Below are positions 51,439 to 62,879 of a DNA stretch of 64,000 bases, piece by piece. The position numbers and the translations under genes are program-made. Positions within the stretch are counted from its first letter, which is position 1. Every line of letters starts with the position of its first letter. The notes under the pieces were generated by a model. The model did not search any database. It was not told the DNA's origin and saw only the letters and a list, made by a program, of their open reading frames with translations. Source of the stretch: Batillaria attramentaria (lineage: Eukaryota; Mollusca; Gastropoda; Batillariidae); assembly GCA_018292915.2 (NCBI GenBank), contig JACVVK020000211.1:421001-485000 (forward strand). Reading direction: 5' to 3'.

Positions 51439-51490
51439 GTTGAATCAAGCGCAAGTCAGCCAGGAGAGTACCAACAGTTAAGGTTTATTC
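51439..51490 (-). promoter_or_regulatory. Likely 5' UTR start of the PRMT coding exon
   Basis: The minus strand reads a long T run, CCAG, then GAATAAACC and continues to the ATG: a good acceptor. A candidate donor (GGGAAAG then GTAATA) lies at 52355-52354. Upstream exon and promoter would then be near 52.36-52.5 kb. Inferred only. Confidence 0.4.
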
Positions 51491-51673
51491 CTGGAAAAAA
51501 AAAAACACAAACATAACACTATGTTATCGTACAAATGCACTGTGGGGCTGGGTTTGCAGCTGGGTTTGAAGGCAAATGATGTGCGGCTATTTAGCATCTG
51601 TCGAATCAGAGACATACATGTATATATATATGTTATGTGTCTCTCTGGTCGAACAACAACAATAATAATAGTG

Positions 51674-52090
51674 CAGGGGTGCCGGAACCGGGGGGGGGGG
51701 GGGGGGGGGCAGCTGCCCCCCCCCCCCCCCCTGTACCCAAGCAGGGGGGGCAAGAGTATCTTTCTGCCCACCCCCCCCCCCCCCCCCCCCCCCCCCCCTG
51801 GAAAATCAGGTGACTATGGCAAGAGGGGGGGCAAAGCCATGGTCTTGCCCCCCCCCCTCCCTTCCCCTACCCCTTCTTCCTGCTCTTTTCCTCATCCCAC
51901 CCAACAGAGAACTCAGTTTAGCTGTTGCATGAAATATCAAAAAAAGTTGGCAGAAAGTAAAGGTTTTTAGTCTGCCCCCCGCCCTTCAATTTCTTCGGGC
52001 AACGTCCTTCCTTTCACTGGCTCTGGCGTTTCCCCCCTCTGAGATTCTGCCCCCCCCCCCCCCTCCCCCCAACATCTTCCGGCGCCCCTG
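51674..52090. mobile_element. hAT-like MITE rich in G and C runs
   Basis: Termini CAGGGGTGCCGGAA and the complement of CAGGGGCGCCGGAA. Long G runs (about 22) and C runs (14-30) have expanded inside, and the interior contains further inverted segments such as GGCAGCTGCC. No clear 8-bp duplication remains. It would lie in the PRMT 5' untranslated intron. Confidence 0.75.
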
Positions 52091-53739
52091 TAGAGATATT
52101 AAAAACAACAAAAAAGCCTTCTGTCTGCAGCACGATATGCAAGCCAGACATCGGAAGCAGCCTGCGGCATCCAGAAAACTGTGTAGCAGAGTGCATTTGC
52201 CAAGAACCGATACATGTATCAATGTTAGTGATGCGTGCAGACATAGCTGCGACTGATGCCACGCGGATCGTGACCTTTGAGACAGCCCATGGCATAATGC
52301 CGCCGACAGTATGCGTTTAATTATGACAAAACGTTTTGAAAAGACAGTGTATTACCTTTCCCACCGTGTCATCCACTAGTCAATTCAGCAGGAGACGCAA
52401 ACTTGGAACAAGATGCGAAAATATCGTCCGCACGTGTAAGCAGTAGACAAGGGACACTATTCTCATGGAAGGGATAGTTCTTTAGAGTTGCGCACCTTAC
52501 ACCATAAAGCGAGCCAGCCAAGGGAGGCAAGCAACCGGTGAGCTCTCACTGGCTCAGAGGTACGAGTCGAGTTATCGGAGAACACTTTGTGTCTGAAATG
52601 CACTTTGTTTTTTATTCCAAGTTGCAAGATTACAGATACAATTTACACGTTGTGTCCATATCACACACTAACCAAAAACACCCAGCAGTTTCTTTCAACC
52701 AACTTACTTTTTTTTCTCAATTCATTTTCAGTAGCCGAACAGCAACAACTGACAATACACAACAACAACAACAACAATAATAATAATAATAATGTATTGT
52801 ACATTTAATGACGTACACACAATGCTCCTAAGGCTCACTGAGTCCGGGGAACAAAAATATACTAGATAAGAGAACTTTACGCTGATTTCAGTTTCTCAGT
52901 TTCCAGTTTTTCATTCCCTACGCTGATTTTTAGTCTGTATGCTGTTTGCGTCTATCCCCTTTTCTTGTAGCATTCGTGGTGAACAGCTGGTGCGAGTCGT
53001 CTTGAAGAACACCGTTCACCGGCTGTGAGTGTGTCAGTGTTAGGGCCGGTACTGACATGTGACGCGGGTTGCCTATTCAAGTATCACTTTCTGCTGCCAC
53101 ACAATTGCCACATCGTCTCCCCTGCAAGTAAAGAAACAAAATGCAGAAAATAATACGAATATGCGTCAATGCAAGGAGCAACATAGCTTCGCAAATCCTT
53201 TTTTTTTTCTTCTCTCTTTCTTTCTTTCTTTCTTTCTTTATTTTGCTGTACCATCAACGCGCCTTGAAGATCTCACCTGAAAGTTTCCTTTAAAGGGACA
53301 TAAACTAACTTTTCCATGCTGACAGATCGACCTGTACTGTCTGCAAAAACAGAGGCGTGATACCATTAAGACACATGCAAAATTATATTCTTCTGTGGAC
53401 TGTTGTTGCTGCCATACACGAGGTCACATTGTGCGTGTGGTAATTCAGTCGCCACAATTTTTGGCGGTAACTTTTGATGAATCCACCTCCACATACCTAT
53501 CAGAGAGAAGAAGTTGATCCTGGTATACTGACCTAATATATTTCATGACATTCGGGGTTCTCGGTTTCTCCTTTTCCTCTCGGCGTGCGTGAAACAAGCC
53601 AAAATCGACATTTTCGCTGCTTTGTTTTGTAAACCTTACAAGTCCTTTTTCAAAGAATGTAACAATTTTAACTGAAATAATACTTTGACGTCATTCACTG
53701 ACGTCAATGTTTCTTGCTGTCTCATAAAGGTTGTAGAAG
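52091..53739. other. Upstream of PRMT / downstream of the SLC16 gene
   Basis: Contains CAA and AAT repeats at 52757-52792 and a (CTTT)n run at 53213-53238. The candidate PRMT first exon near 52.36-52.45 kb is the only feature suspected. Nothing else recognised. Confidence 0.5.
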
Positions 53740-53949
53740 CCCAATCAACTACTTTGTACAAAATCATCTGTGCTGATCTGACCACTGCGATTGTCTGAAA
53801 TGAACACTCCTGAACTTTGTAACAGTTTTCTTCATTTTTTTAAAAATATTTAACATCTTCATCATAAAATTATGGTTGGTACCAGTGGTATTTATTAATT
53901 TGTTTTCCTGTGGAAAGCTTTGCAAATGAGAACATGGTCACTGTAAAGG
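53740..53949 (+). repeat. Second copy of the tetraspanin 3'-flank segment
   Basis: Homologous to 48100-48321 in the same orientation. Its right end overlaps the last codons and the stop (53940-53938, minus strand) of the SLC16-family gene. Confidence 0.88.
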
Positions 53950-56900
53950 TAAATAAGGAGTCCCTGGACAGCTGACAACGGTCACAGCGGCATCTTTTCC
54001 AAACACGTTGGGAGTGTTGCTCGTAATCAGGTCGCTTACACATCTCACCTGTTGACCATGCCGCAAGAACAGCATGATGATGGCTCCGAGGAGAGGTAGC
54101 GCTCCGGCAGTATGGAAGGCCACAGTGTAGGAGCCGAGCGTGTCATACATCAGCCCTACAACACATCAATATGCATGCATCAGTCAACAACCCGAACAAG
54201 TGAACCAGCAAGCAAACCACCCAACCAACCGACCGTCCAGCAAACCAGTCAGCCAACCAACTACCTGGCTCCGACAAAACGCAGAAAACTGGACCCAACA
54301 AGCACGCTCACATGAATCACGCGCATTCTAACACACAGGGCACCACACTGATTACAATCTCAGCTATTGGAGTTTCAGAATTTAAAATTTAAAATTAATG
54401 TTACGTTTCCAGAGCAGAGCGGCCGGCCTAGTACCGCGTAAGGACTTACTAATATAGTAATGCTTAATCAACTTATGTTTCATTCGTGTTGATAATGTGT
54501 TGGAGAAAATCAGTGTCCCCAGTTGATCTGACCAAGTTTGTTGTCAGCTGACTGGGAACCATTAAAGATGCTAATGCGACAGTTTGTAGGCTCATATGTC
54601 ATTCTGGGCTGTTCTGGAGGTGTCTAGCGACACACCACTAAAACACACGCATATATATACATGACAGACGCGCTTGAGTCCAGCTCACTCAGTGAGGCTA
54701 GACTGCAGTAGCCGGACGGTAGCATTACTGTAACGCGAGTAGACCCAGACTACAGAGTGCCGTCCCCTTTCATCGAGCAGTGGACAGCACGTTTCTCTCA
54801 TGTGACTGTTATATGTCCCCCTTCCGTTGACTGTTTCGGCTACGTACCTTAGATGCAAATTTGGAGGAAAACGCTATATATTCCTCTTACACATAAGGTT
54901 GCAGATGACACCCTAGAAATGCTTTAAAATCCCCCCCCCCCCCAAAAAAAAAAAAAAAAAAAATCGCAAAAATCAGGCAGCCATAGACTCATGTGTAGAG
55001 TATATTTCAACAAATTCCAATATTCTGTTTTTTGGTGGGTGGGTGGGTGGGTGGGTGTTTGGGGGTTTAACGTCCTTTTCCACCACATAGGGTGATATCA
55101 ATGACGGGGCAACGATGAAAAAGCCAGCACAAATGTTTGGCCCCAGCCGGGATCGAACTCACGACCCGAGCATTAGAAGTCCAACGCTCTACCATTCGAC
55201 CACCCCGGCTCCCCATTCTGTTTTTTGGTAATGTTGGCAGCGACCACATACTCCCTCATTCCACAGTCGTCTGCTGGCTCCTATGCCAGCCGCGCATGAA
55301 TACAAATAGTCCACACGTCAGGCTCATTTTCCCCAAATCAAAACGTTTTATTATTACCTGGCATGTAACTTGAAACGTTTTATTACTACCTGGCATGATA
55401 CCTACCAGCTATCGGGAACCCCACAGTCAGAGGGATAGCCAAGGCACCGTACAAGAAGCCTAGAGCTTGAGGCGCGTCTTGCGGGCCGACCAGATCGAAA
55501 GCTATGGATCCTTGGATGGGGACAAAGATGCCGTCACACACTCCCATGACGAGACAGATGACGATAAGCCACGGGAATGACGAAGCCACGGGAATGCAGA
55601 TGGTGACCACACCGAGTACTGCGACATGAGATTGAAAGTACATGCGCATTCACACTGACGGTTCTCAAAGGCCCGTCATTTTTACGTTCACAAATCATTC
55701 TGAACTATTTTGGTTAGCGTCTACCATCGTACCACGTTTGCTACGCAACTGGGAACAGTTTTGCTCGTGAGTGCGCCTTGTCGGTCTATACAGTGAGTCA
55801 GTCATGAAAGTGGTTTTATTTAATGGCCGTATTTTGTTTTGTTTTCCCCTCAGATTCCGGACATTAAACCCCAAAACACCCACCCACTCAACCACCCACC
55901 CACTCCCCTCAGATCCCACTTGTTGAGCAGACTGAGATACGGATGACTGTCTCTAGTTTAAACAGGCTAATTCCGTGTTGGCTACGCCAACATAATTATG
56001 TGACTCGTTCTCACAAAAGGGACCATAAGTCGAAAATTATAACAAATCACTGCAATCTACTGGTTACGCAGTTTAATTCAATATAAGAATGAAAGCTGTA
56101 CTGCTAAAATTGACAGAGATATCAGCAGTTGAAGTTGGCTACTCACAAGGCGGCCATTCTCATACTGACCCCCGGCACTCTTTTCGCCTGTAGCGGCGTT
56201 CGGCCTATAGCGCGACTTACGGTCCCTTTCGCGAGAACGGGTCACATATGTTTTGGAACAGTGAGACTTAGTAGGATTTCGTACGGAGGACCTCGTTGAG
56301 CAGCGTAACCCATTTGCATGCAAATTAGGCTCACACGGCAGAGGCCGCGGACTGCTTACGCGCTGCGATTAGCTAATGGTACCCGGAACGTGCCTAATTT
56401 ACATGCAAGTGGGTTACGCTGCTCAGCGAAGTTCTCCGTACGAAGCCCTACTAAGTCTCACCGCTCGTGAGTGCGCCTGTACGCTCGAAACGCTCTATCC
56501 GGCTCTTGGTGATCAAGTACAGCTCTTAACGCGATACAATGTTGTTGACACTTTGCCCGAGCGGGCGACCATCAAGTTCAAACTCTACGACTGTTGTTAC
56601 GCTTCTCATGGAGCGCTCAGTGTGGTCGCCGCGTCAACGAGTACGCTTCGGCTGGCTCAGTGCCAGCGTTACAGACGCTGTCACTGTCCAGGTGTCTAAG
56701 TGGGGTGATGGTAAACACCGTGAACATAAAAATGGTCCCTATTAAGACACCTGCACACACCTGCAGAAGCCACGTTACACCGTGAATGCAGAAAATCTTG
56801 CTCGCGGAATTCAGGGACACAGTACCAAAGCTTGAGTAAATCATTAGAACTGCCCTAGCTATGGTGAAAATGAACCCTCAAGAAACACACACCATAGCAA

Positions 56901-57313
56901 GTTTGGGACAAAATGGCGATATCGGTGCATGTGAAAAATTGAAACTTTCAGTTTGGCATTGTATACTTGCTCTTATTACTATTATTATTATTATTAAATG
57001 TTCGCCTTTATAAACAGGCATCCTGTCTGAATGAGGCTATCCGTGTTTCTCGTGTGGGGTTCGTGGGTGTTTGGGTGTTTAACGTGCTTTTCCACCACGT
57101 AGGGTGATATCAAAGACGGGGCAACGATGAAAAAGCCAGCACAAATATTTGGCCCCAGCCGGGATCGAACTCACGACCCGAGCATTAAGTCCAACGCTCT
57201 ACCATTCGACCACCCCGGCTCCCCGTGTTTCTCGTGTGACTGACGTACGGCTACAACTTGCCTTTGTCATAATTTTCACGGAGCGTGTTTCGAGCTGTGT
57301 TCCATGTTTGTTC

Positions 57314-57357
<44 letters not shown>

Positions 57358-60300
57358 CGTCTCCCGTGTGTCATGAACCTAAGTTATGGCATATGCATGT
57401 TTTTGCAAAATGGTTCTTCTAGTGCTTACCTGCGAGGGACGCCTGCTGAAAGTAAATACGGTTGACGCATTTGAGGTCAGCAACAAATCCACCCACAACA
57501 CATGACACACCGGAGGCGACGCTGACACACATGGGCAGCAGGTTAGCGTTGGATGAGGGGAACACGTCTTGTGAATGCTTCACCTGCGAAACACGTTGTG
57601 AAGGGCAAATAGAAAAGGAAACGGCAAAGTGCCTGCAAAGTGGTTACAAGTTAAACAAATAAAAGCGACATAAAAGGAACAGAAACCACTTAACTTTCAC
57701 AAAGGACGGCACGGGTCAACGTTTCGGCTTTCGCCTTCCTCAGGACACAAACAAATGGGACGTAACTTCAACAAACAAAAGGTAACTCTGCTGACATACT
57801 GACATACACTGACGACGCGGGGGAAAAAAATCATACAAAAATAAAACGGTGGGGGAGAAAAGGACCAGAAAACAATAGTAAAAACATTACAATACCCATC
57901 CTTTGGTGACAGAAGACCATGGACTGTGTGTGAAAAAATGTTCGTGAGGGTTATACTATGTTTTTTGTATTCAGTCTACGAACTGATAGACTAGTAACAT
58001 TTTCTGTGCCATTTTCGCAAACTTACACACTGGTCGAAGCACGCTGGGTGCCATTTTCGCAAAATTGCGGCAATGATTAATAGCCAGTAAAGTGACTGCA
58101 GCCATGAATCCCCCCACCTCCCCTCAGCGAGGCGATTGCCACCGTCAATCTTTCAGCTATGAATGTCCGAAACGCCGTTAATCGTAAAACTGCGACACTG
58201 GTCAAGGCGATTCCTGATAGTTCCAGTGTATCAGTATTTTAGCTATGAATCTGAGCGCGACACCACTTCCTCCCTCCCGTCTCTCGCCTCCTCTCCTTCC
58301 TATCCCCTTCCCTTCCAGTTTGGGTATCATGGAGTCCGAGTGATTGAGAGGAAACTCACCAGGTGAACAAAAGGGACGAAATAGCCAAAGATTGCCACAG
58401 TCTGCGCAATAGCCCAGATGACGTAATTCCGGTTTCGGAAGAGTCCGACGTTGACGACTTTGCTCATCCATCGACAGCACGTGTTCTGGCTGCCTTCCTT
58501 GACCCGTGACGTCAAGGGTGCTGATGCCTCCTCCGCGTCGGATGACTTTGACCTTGACCTCTCGATCCTTGGCTTCCAGGTCAGGGCGTAGGACATGAGC
58601 AGCAAGTTAGGGCCGCTGAGGGAGAGGAGGGTGTACTTTAGGCCGACCTCCTTCAGCAGGACAGGCAGAGCGAAGGAGAAGGCTGTACTGAAGACAGTGC
58701 TGCCAGCCACGGCCAGTCCGTTCACAAGCCCCAGCCGCTTCTTGAAATAGTGACCTGCAGGAGTAATACCACAAACAGTCCATGCAGTCATGTGCAGTGT
58801 GTACAGTGTGATAGTTTGTAATGATTTTTGTTGTCACGAAAAAGCCTGGTTTTCCTGATTTTTGTATTTGTAGGGCAAGGTGAATGCCAGGGGGTTGCAA
58901 CAGGAGGCAAGCTGCCAGTAAAGCTGGGACTTTTTGCGAGCAAGGCAGGCAGAGGTAACGCGAGTGGATTTGAGTAAAATGGTTTTCCGGCCTGAACAGA
59001 AAGTAGACTTGCATTACTACAGTGAGGGCTAGGCGGAAAAGAGTCACTATGATTAGAATTTATATTTAAAAAAAACAAACTTCTGTCAGGTGCATGCCCC
59101 TAAATGGTTTGTGCATGATTTTAAAAAAATCTAGATTGAAGCATTTTTACGGATGACTATGATGCCTATGGTTAACTGGAAATACATATATGTATATATA
59201 GGCATTCTGAGGCCTCGTTGACCCGCAGCACGAAAACAGTGAATCAAAACCCTAGAGCTTGATACCAGTCACTGGGTGGTGAAAACAGATGTTTAACCCA
59301 CCACCTTCTCCCATTCCCCTTTCCTCCAAGGGAACTTCAGGTTTTCACCCAGGTTGCACGTGAAGAACCTAAAGAAGGTTGTCCAGTGTAGTCGTGTTGC
59401 CCGCCGGGGACGACTACAAGAAGGTTATCGTGTGTTGCTATTGTCAGGATGTAGTATATGGCCGTTGAGGCGGTGCAAAGCAACACATGCAATCAATCAT
59501 CCACCCACGCATACTCACGAACTCACACCATGCAGGAAACGAACACGAACGATGACATGCGAATACCAGACTGAAGATGAATTCCGGGATTCGTCATTGT
59601 CATGGTGACCATGAGCCAATGACGACAACACCAGCATGACATCCTACCTCGGATCACCACCCCAGTGACAAAGACGAAGGAGAATCCAACGCCCATGATG
59701 ACGCCGTAGGTGAGGTAGAGTAGCATGAGGTGTGTGACGAACGCGCTGCTCAACATGCCCACGAAGGCCAGGAGACCTCCAATGAAGGCGACCTTTCTCA
59801 GCCCCAGCTGGTCGCTCAGAATGCCGGCCACCGTGCCCATGAGGAAGGTCATGCAGATACAGACGGAGCCGACCCATGCTGGAACATTTTGTACAAAAGA
59901 GCAAGATCGACATTCATGATGTTTGTTAGTGTGAGGTTCAGCGTCATCTGCGTCGTGAGTTCGAGTCCCGGCTGGGGCGGGGAGCCGGGGTGGCCGAATG
60001 ATAGAGAGTTGGACTTTCAATGCTCGGGTCGTGAGTTCGGAATCCCGGCTGAGGCCAAACATTTGTGCTGGCCTTTTTCTCGTTGCCCCGTCTTTGATAT
60101 CACCCCTATATGACGGATAAGGACGTTAAACTTCCAAACACCAACCCGCCCAACCCCGGCTGGGGCCAAGTACTTTGTGCTGGCCTTTATCTCATTGCCC
60201 CGTCTTTGTTGTCACCCTTACGTGGCGGAAAAGGGCGTTAAGTTCCCAAACAACCACCCAACCTCAACGTCCTCTGCGCATCCACTTAACTCGCCTTGAC

Positions 60301-60956
60301 TGTGGCGTCAGCAGCATCTAGTCTCGGCCAGAGTTTTGCAAATTGGCGAAAACGTGCCATCTCTCTCCCGGTGTCCTTTCTCCTGTATTCGGCAGCTTAG
60401 ATCTTACCATCATCCTCATCTCCATCATCATGCATAATAAAAATTGCCCCAGCTTTCGAGCCCTCCGTGGATTCTACCCATGACCTGGGAGGAACACCAC
60501 TGGAGCTGGCAAAAGAGTTGGGGCAAAAAAATATCATAGACAACACATCTAAGAATGACTATGGGACAGTCACAGACTTTGCAAGACAGCGTTTGCCGTT
60601 TAAAAAAAAATGAACATAATTTATTATACAAAACGTACACCCAACGGTGTGTGACAATATTATTACTTACACGTGTTAAACGCGATCTTTTCGCCGTCTC
60701 CTGAGAAGCGCTCCAAAAGGGCCACATAGATGATGCCGAACGTATTGATGTTGCCGAAAATCGTCCCGAACGCACAAACAGACGTGAAACACACCATCCA
60801 GCCCCACCCTCCATCGGGAGGCTGACGATTCGAATCAGCCTTCTCTGCGTCCGCCTCGGCGGCGTCTGGCATCATACGTTCATGCTCTGCGTCTGTCTCA
60901 AGTGTTGTTTCCTCTCTTTTGTCTTGCGTGGTGTCCCTCTCTGTCTCGTCGCCCAT
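53938..60956 (-). CDS. SLC16 / monocarboxylate transporter family protein (498 aa, six exons)
   Basis: A predicted 12-pass major-facilitator transporter of the plasma membrane; the substrate (monocarboxylate, amino acid or hormone) cannot be told from sequence. Exons on the minus strand, all GT/AG and frame-compatible: 60956-60671, 59878-59648, 58754-58360, 57583-57430, 55618-55406 and 54155-53938 (TGA). The family signature PPDGGWGWMV (D48-W53) opens the first membrane segment. SWVGSV follows, and the second signature YFKKRLGLVNGLAVAGS lies at 175-191. A basic/Ser cytosolic loop (RIERSRSKSSDAEEAS) separates the two halves. Later segments include GVCDGIFVPIQGS and GLMYDTLGSY. No accessory-protein information is visible. 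An acceptor-like TTTTTCCAG abuts the ATG, so a 5' untranslated intron is likely. The last exon also contains a usable donor, leaving the C-terminus uncertain. Confidence 0.93.
54278..54420 (-). mobile_element. SINE family B fragment in SLC16 intron 5
   Basis: ACTGGACCCAACAAGCACGC, ATGAATCACGCGCATTCTAA and TTTCAGAATTTAAAATT match the family-B middle; head and tail are missing. Confidence 0.65.
55036..55214 (-). mobile_element. SINE family A copy with 14-bp target duplication
   Basis: ATTCTGTTTTTTGG occurs at 55022-55035 and 55215-55228, exactly flanking a complete copy. The duplication is perfect. Confidence 0.95.
55850..55905 (+). mobile_element. Possible SINE family A 3'-end fragment
   Basis: GGACATTAAACCCCAAAACACCCACCC resembles the family-A 3' terminus; nothing upstream matches. 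Confidence 0.4.
56261..56461. mobile_element. Foldback MITE, copy 2, in SLC16 intron 4
   Basis: Arms GTGAGACTTAGTAGGATTTC and its complement continue through GAGCAGCGTAACCCATTTGC for about 65 bp. The middle contains CGGCAGAGGCCGCGGACTGC, shared with the copy at 35301. Confidence 0.9.
57057..57222 (-). mobile_element. SINE family A copy with 16-bp target duplication
   Basis: CCGTGTTTCTCGTGTG occurs at 57041-57056 and 57223-57238 on either side of a complete copy. Confidence 0.95.
57318..57358 (+). repeat. (CAA)n microsatellite
   Basis: About 14 uninterrupted units, in SLC16 intron 4. Confidence 0.93.
57600..58350. other. SLC16 intron 3, nothing recognised
   Basis: TGGTCGAAGCACGCTGG lies between two GCCATTTTCGCAAA motifs (about 58009 and 58050), a small local repeat. 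No transposon or coding signal. Confidence 0.4.
58760..59640. other. SLC16 intron 2, nothing recognised
   Basis: Unremarkable sequence between the exons at 58754 and 59648. The ORFs here are not supported by any motif. Confidence 0.4.
59950..60262 (+). mobile_element. Older SINE family A copy, split by a younger copy
   Basis: The B-box part GTCGTGAGTTCGAGTCCCGG is at 59953-59971. The body resumes at 60167 (CAAGTACTTTGTGCTGGCC) and runs to about 60262 (CCCAAACAACCACCC). The A-box part is missing. Confidence 0.88.
59979..60154 (+). mobile_element. Younger SINE family A copy nested in the older one
   Basis: It is complete, with the A box TGGCCGAATGATAGAG and B box GTCGTGAGTTCGGAATCCCGG. The 12-bp host sequence CCCGGCTGGGGC is duplicated at 59967-59978 and 60155-60166. 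Confidence 0.93.
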
Positions 60957-61485
60957 TCTGGAAAAATTCTTTGATTTCTCTTCCAGTTCCTACCAAGAAG
61001 ACGGCAGTGAGGTTGGTCTCTTAATTAATGATCGCTTCCCTTTCCCCGGGAAGTAGCCACGGTTATTCCCCGTTTCGCGCCAAAACTGCCAAGGTAACTT
61101 CCGAACAGCGTTGTGGTTGGTGGGAAGTGCAAAATGCCCATGCGCTGAAAGGGTAAGCAGATTACAGATATTTTGTAAGAAAGAGTATGGATCATGGCAC
61201 AAGTACTTACATGTTTAAAAAGGTTTAACAGAGTTTGTGCATGTAAGCTTCCGACTTTTCATCAAACTGACGCCGTCGTGAGCATAGCCGCCACTAACGG
61301 GGGAAAACGTCCACCGTGTCACGTGACTTGAATGTGTACGACGAAACGCTGATTTACGATGAGAAAGTATTTCCGCAAATTTCTCCAAGAATCTCTTGCT
61401 CAGCAGCAAAGCCGCGCTAGGGGAGAAAGCAAGTGGTTTGGAAGTTTACTAACGAGGACTGATCCCGAAATCGGTGAGGAGCTGT
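60957..61485 (-). promoter_or_regulatory. Candidate 5' UTR and promoter of the SLC16 gene
   Basis: A minus-strand donor (AACAT then GTAAGT) has its GT at 61210-61209, so an untranslated exon could end at 61211 and splice to the acceptor abutting the ATG (AG 60959-60958). A perfect palindrome GTCACGTGAC lies at 61318-61327, about 110 bp upstream of that exon end. No TATA box is obvious. Inference from sequence only. Confidence 0.4.
61318..61327. promoter_or_regulatory. GTCACGTGAC E-box palindrome
   Basis: A 10-bp palindrome with a CACGTG core, identical to the consensus bound by MiT/TFE and USF-type bHLH-zip factors in animals. Position fits the SLC16 promoter, but binding is untested. Confidence 0.45.
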
Positions 61486-61753
61486 GCCCGCATGTAAAAG
61501 TCGGGGCTAGGGAGTTTAGCCCCGGGTTAGAGTCTAACCTTGAACTAAACTAGCTCTAGGGTTTTTTTTGTTTTTTGTTTTAAATCAGGAAGCGGGCCCA
61601 TTCCAGCAAGGTGCCCAAGCCGTTATAGAAGGATTTTTGTCTTTCTTTCTTCGCTTCCTTTTCTATTTCATTTTGTTTTGGGGTTTCTTTTGTCCTAGTC
61701 TGGGTTAGGCCCGTAGCCGTGGGTTAATTAACCTCGACTTTTACATACGGGCC
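61486..61753. mobile_element. MITE family P, copy 3
   Basis: Termini GCCCGCATGTAAAAGTCG and the complement of GGCCCGTATGTAAAAGTCGA. The interior matches copies 1 and 2 near 41.35-41.97 kb, without the secondary insertion. Confidence 0.88.
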
Positions 61754-61845
61754 AAGGAACTGACTCGGAGGATCCGTCCAAATCAGTAGTGCGAGGCAGT
61801 CGCGCATGGGCAAGGACGGGGGGGGGGGGGGGGGGGGGAGGTTAA

Positions 61846-61902
61846 CATTCTGTTCCGCCACATACGGGTGATATCAAAGACGGGGCAACGATGAACAAGA
61901 TG
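61846..61902 (-). mobile_element. SINE family A internal fragment
   Basis: CCACATACGGGTGATATCAA and GACGGGGCAACGATGAACA match the body only. Confidence 0.7.
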
Positions 61903-61986
61903 GCCACTGACCAGCCCAATATGTTGTTTCCATTTAATCACCTGCTGTCGTCACGGTCGTTCTTTTGTAATGCCATGTATACGGGA

Positions 61987-62087
<101 letters not shown>

Positions 62088-62365
62088 GGAAACAACTGAC
62101 CGGGCTTGTCAGACCAATCTTGGTTTTGGAGGAGAGACGTCAAGTTGTTTTCTTTGAAATCTATGACGTTTTCCTCATTGGGATGACGCATAATACATTT
62201 GACGTAATAACTTTGACTCGGATACAATTCTTGCAATGAAAGCAGCCCCATGAAAATTGAAGTGTTGCTGCTGCGCAGTGTAAAGATCGAATTTATACCG
62301 GCTCAATGTGTTTAACAGACAAGTCTGCGCGGCGAACGTTTTTTCACTATGTGTTATGTCTGCTG

Positions 62366-62404
62366 CGCGCGCGCGCACACAGACACACACAGACATACGC
62401 GCGC

Positions 62405-62437
<33 letters not shown>

Positions 62438-62439
62438 GA
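62366..62439 (+). repeat. (CG)n/(CA)n/(CGCA)n alternating tract
   Basis: Two GCGCGCGCGC blocks and a (GCAC)n run; strict purine-pyrimidine alternation over about 70 bp, so Z-DNA potential is high. Confidence 0.9.
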
Positions 62440-62879
62440 CTTGCGCGAGCCGCGTTTGTGCATGTGCTCCATTGAGACCTATGTGGTGTTCTCTCACTCT
62501 ACTATGCTATTGAGTGAGAGTCAGTGGGAAAAACAAAGCTCACTACATCAATGAAACTCCCGCTTTCCCCGTCTACAAATAGAGAACTTCCGAAAAGTGA
62601 CGACACACCCCCACGTCAATCAAACATGACGTCGGCAAACTGACGCTGATACAGTTTTGCGTCAGTGCGCGTGTGCCTTTTCTGCGATGTTTGTGAGGCG
62701 TGTGGCTTGTGTAAAGGAAATGTGCTTCGAGTACAAATTTTCGAGTCAACTGACGACAACGGCTGCAGTGAATTTTTCTAATTTTTTTTGTATATTTTTT
62801 ATGGCACCCCAGGCTCATTATCTATGTATAGTAGGAGCGATTTTGAGATCTAAAGTGTGTTCACCAGCACTTTCATCAG

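Noticed and set aside
59983..60055. tRNA-like sequences with A and B boxes
   Set aside because: They continue into a shared SINE body, occur in many copies and have target duplications, so they are SINE heads rather than tRNA genes.
60444..60527. Possible mini-MITE with ATTGCCCCAGCT and AGTTGGGGCAA ends
   Set aside because: The inverted repeat is only about 11 bp and imperfect; there is no second copy or target duplication in the window.
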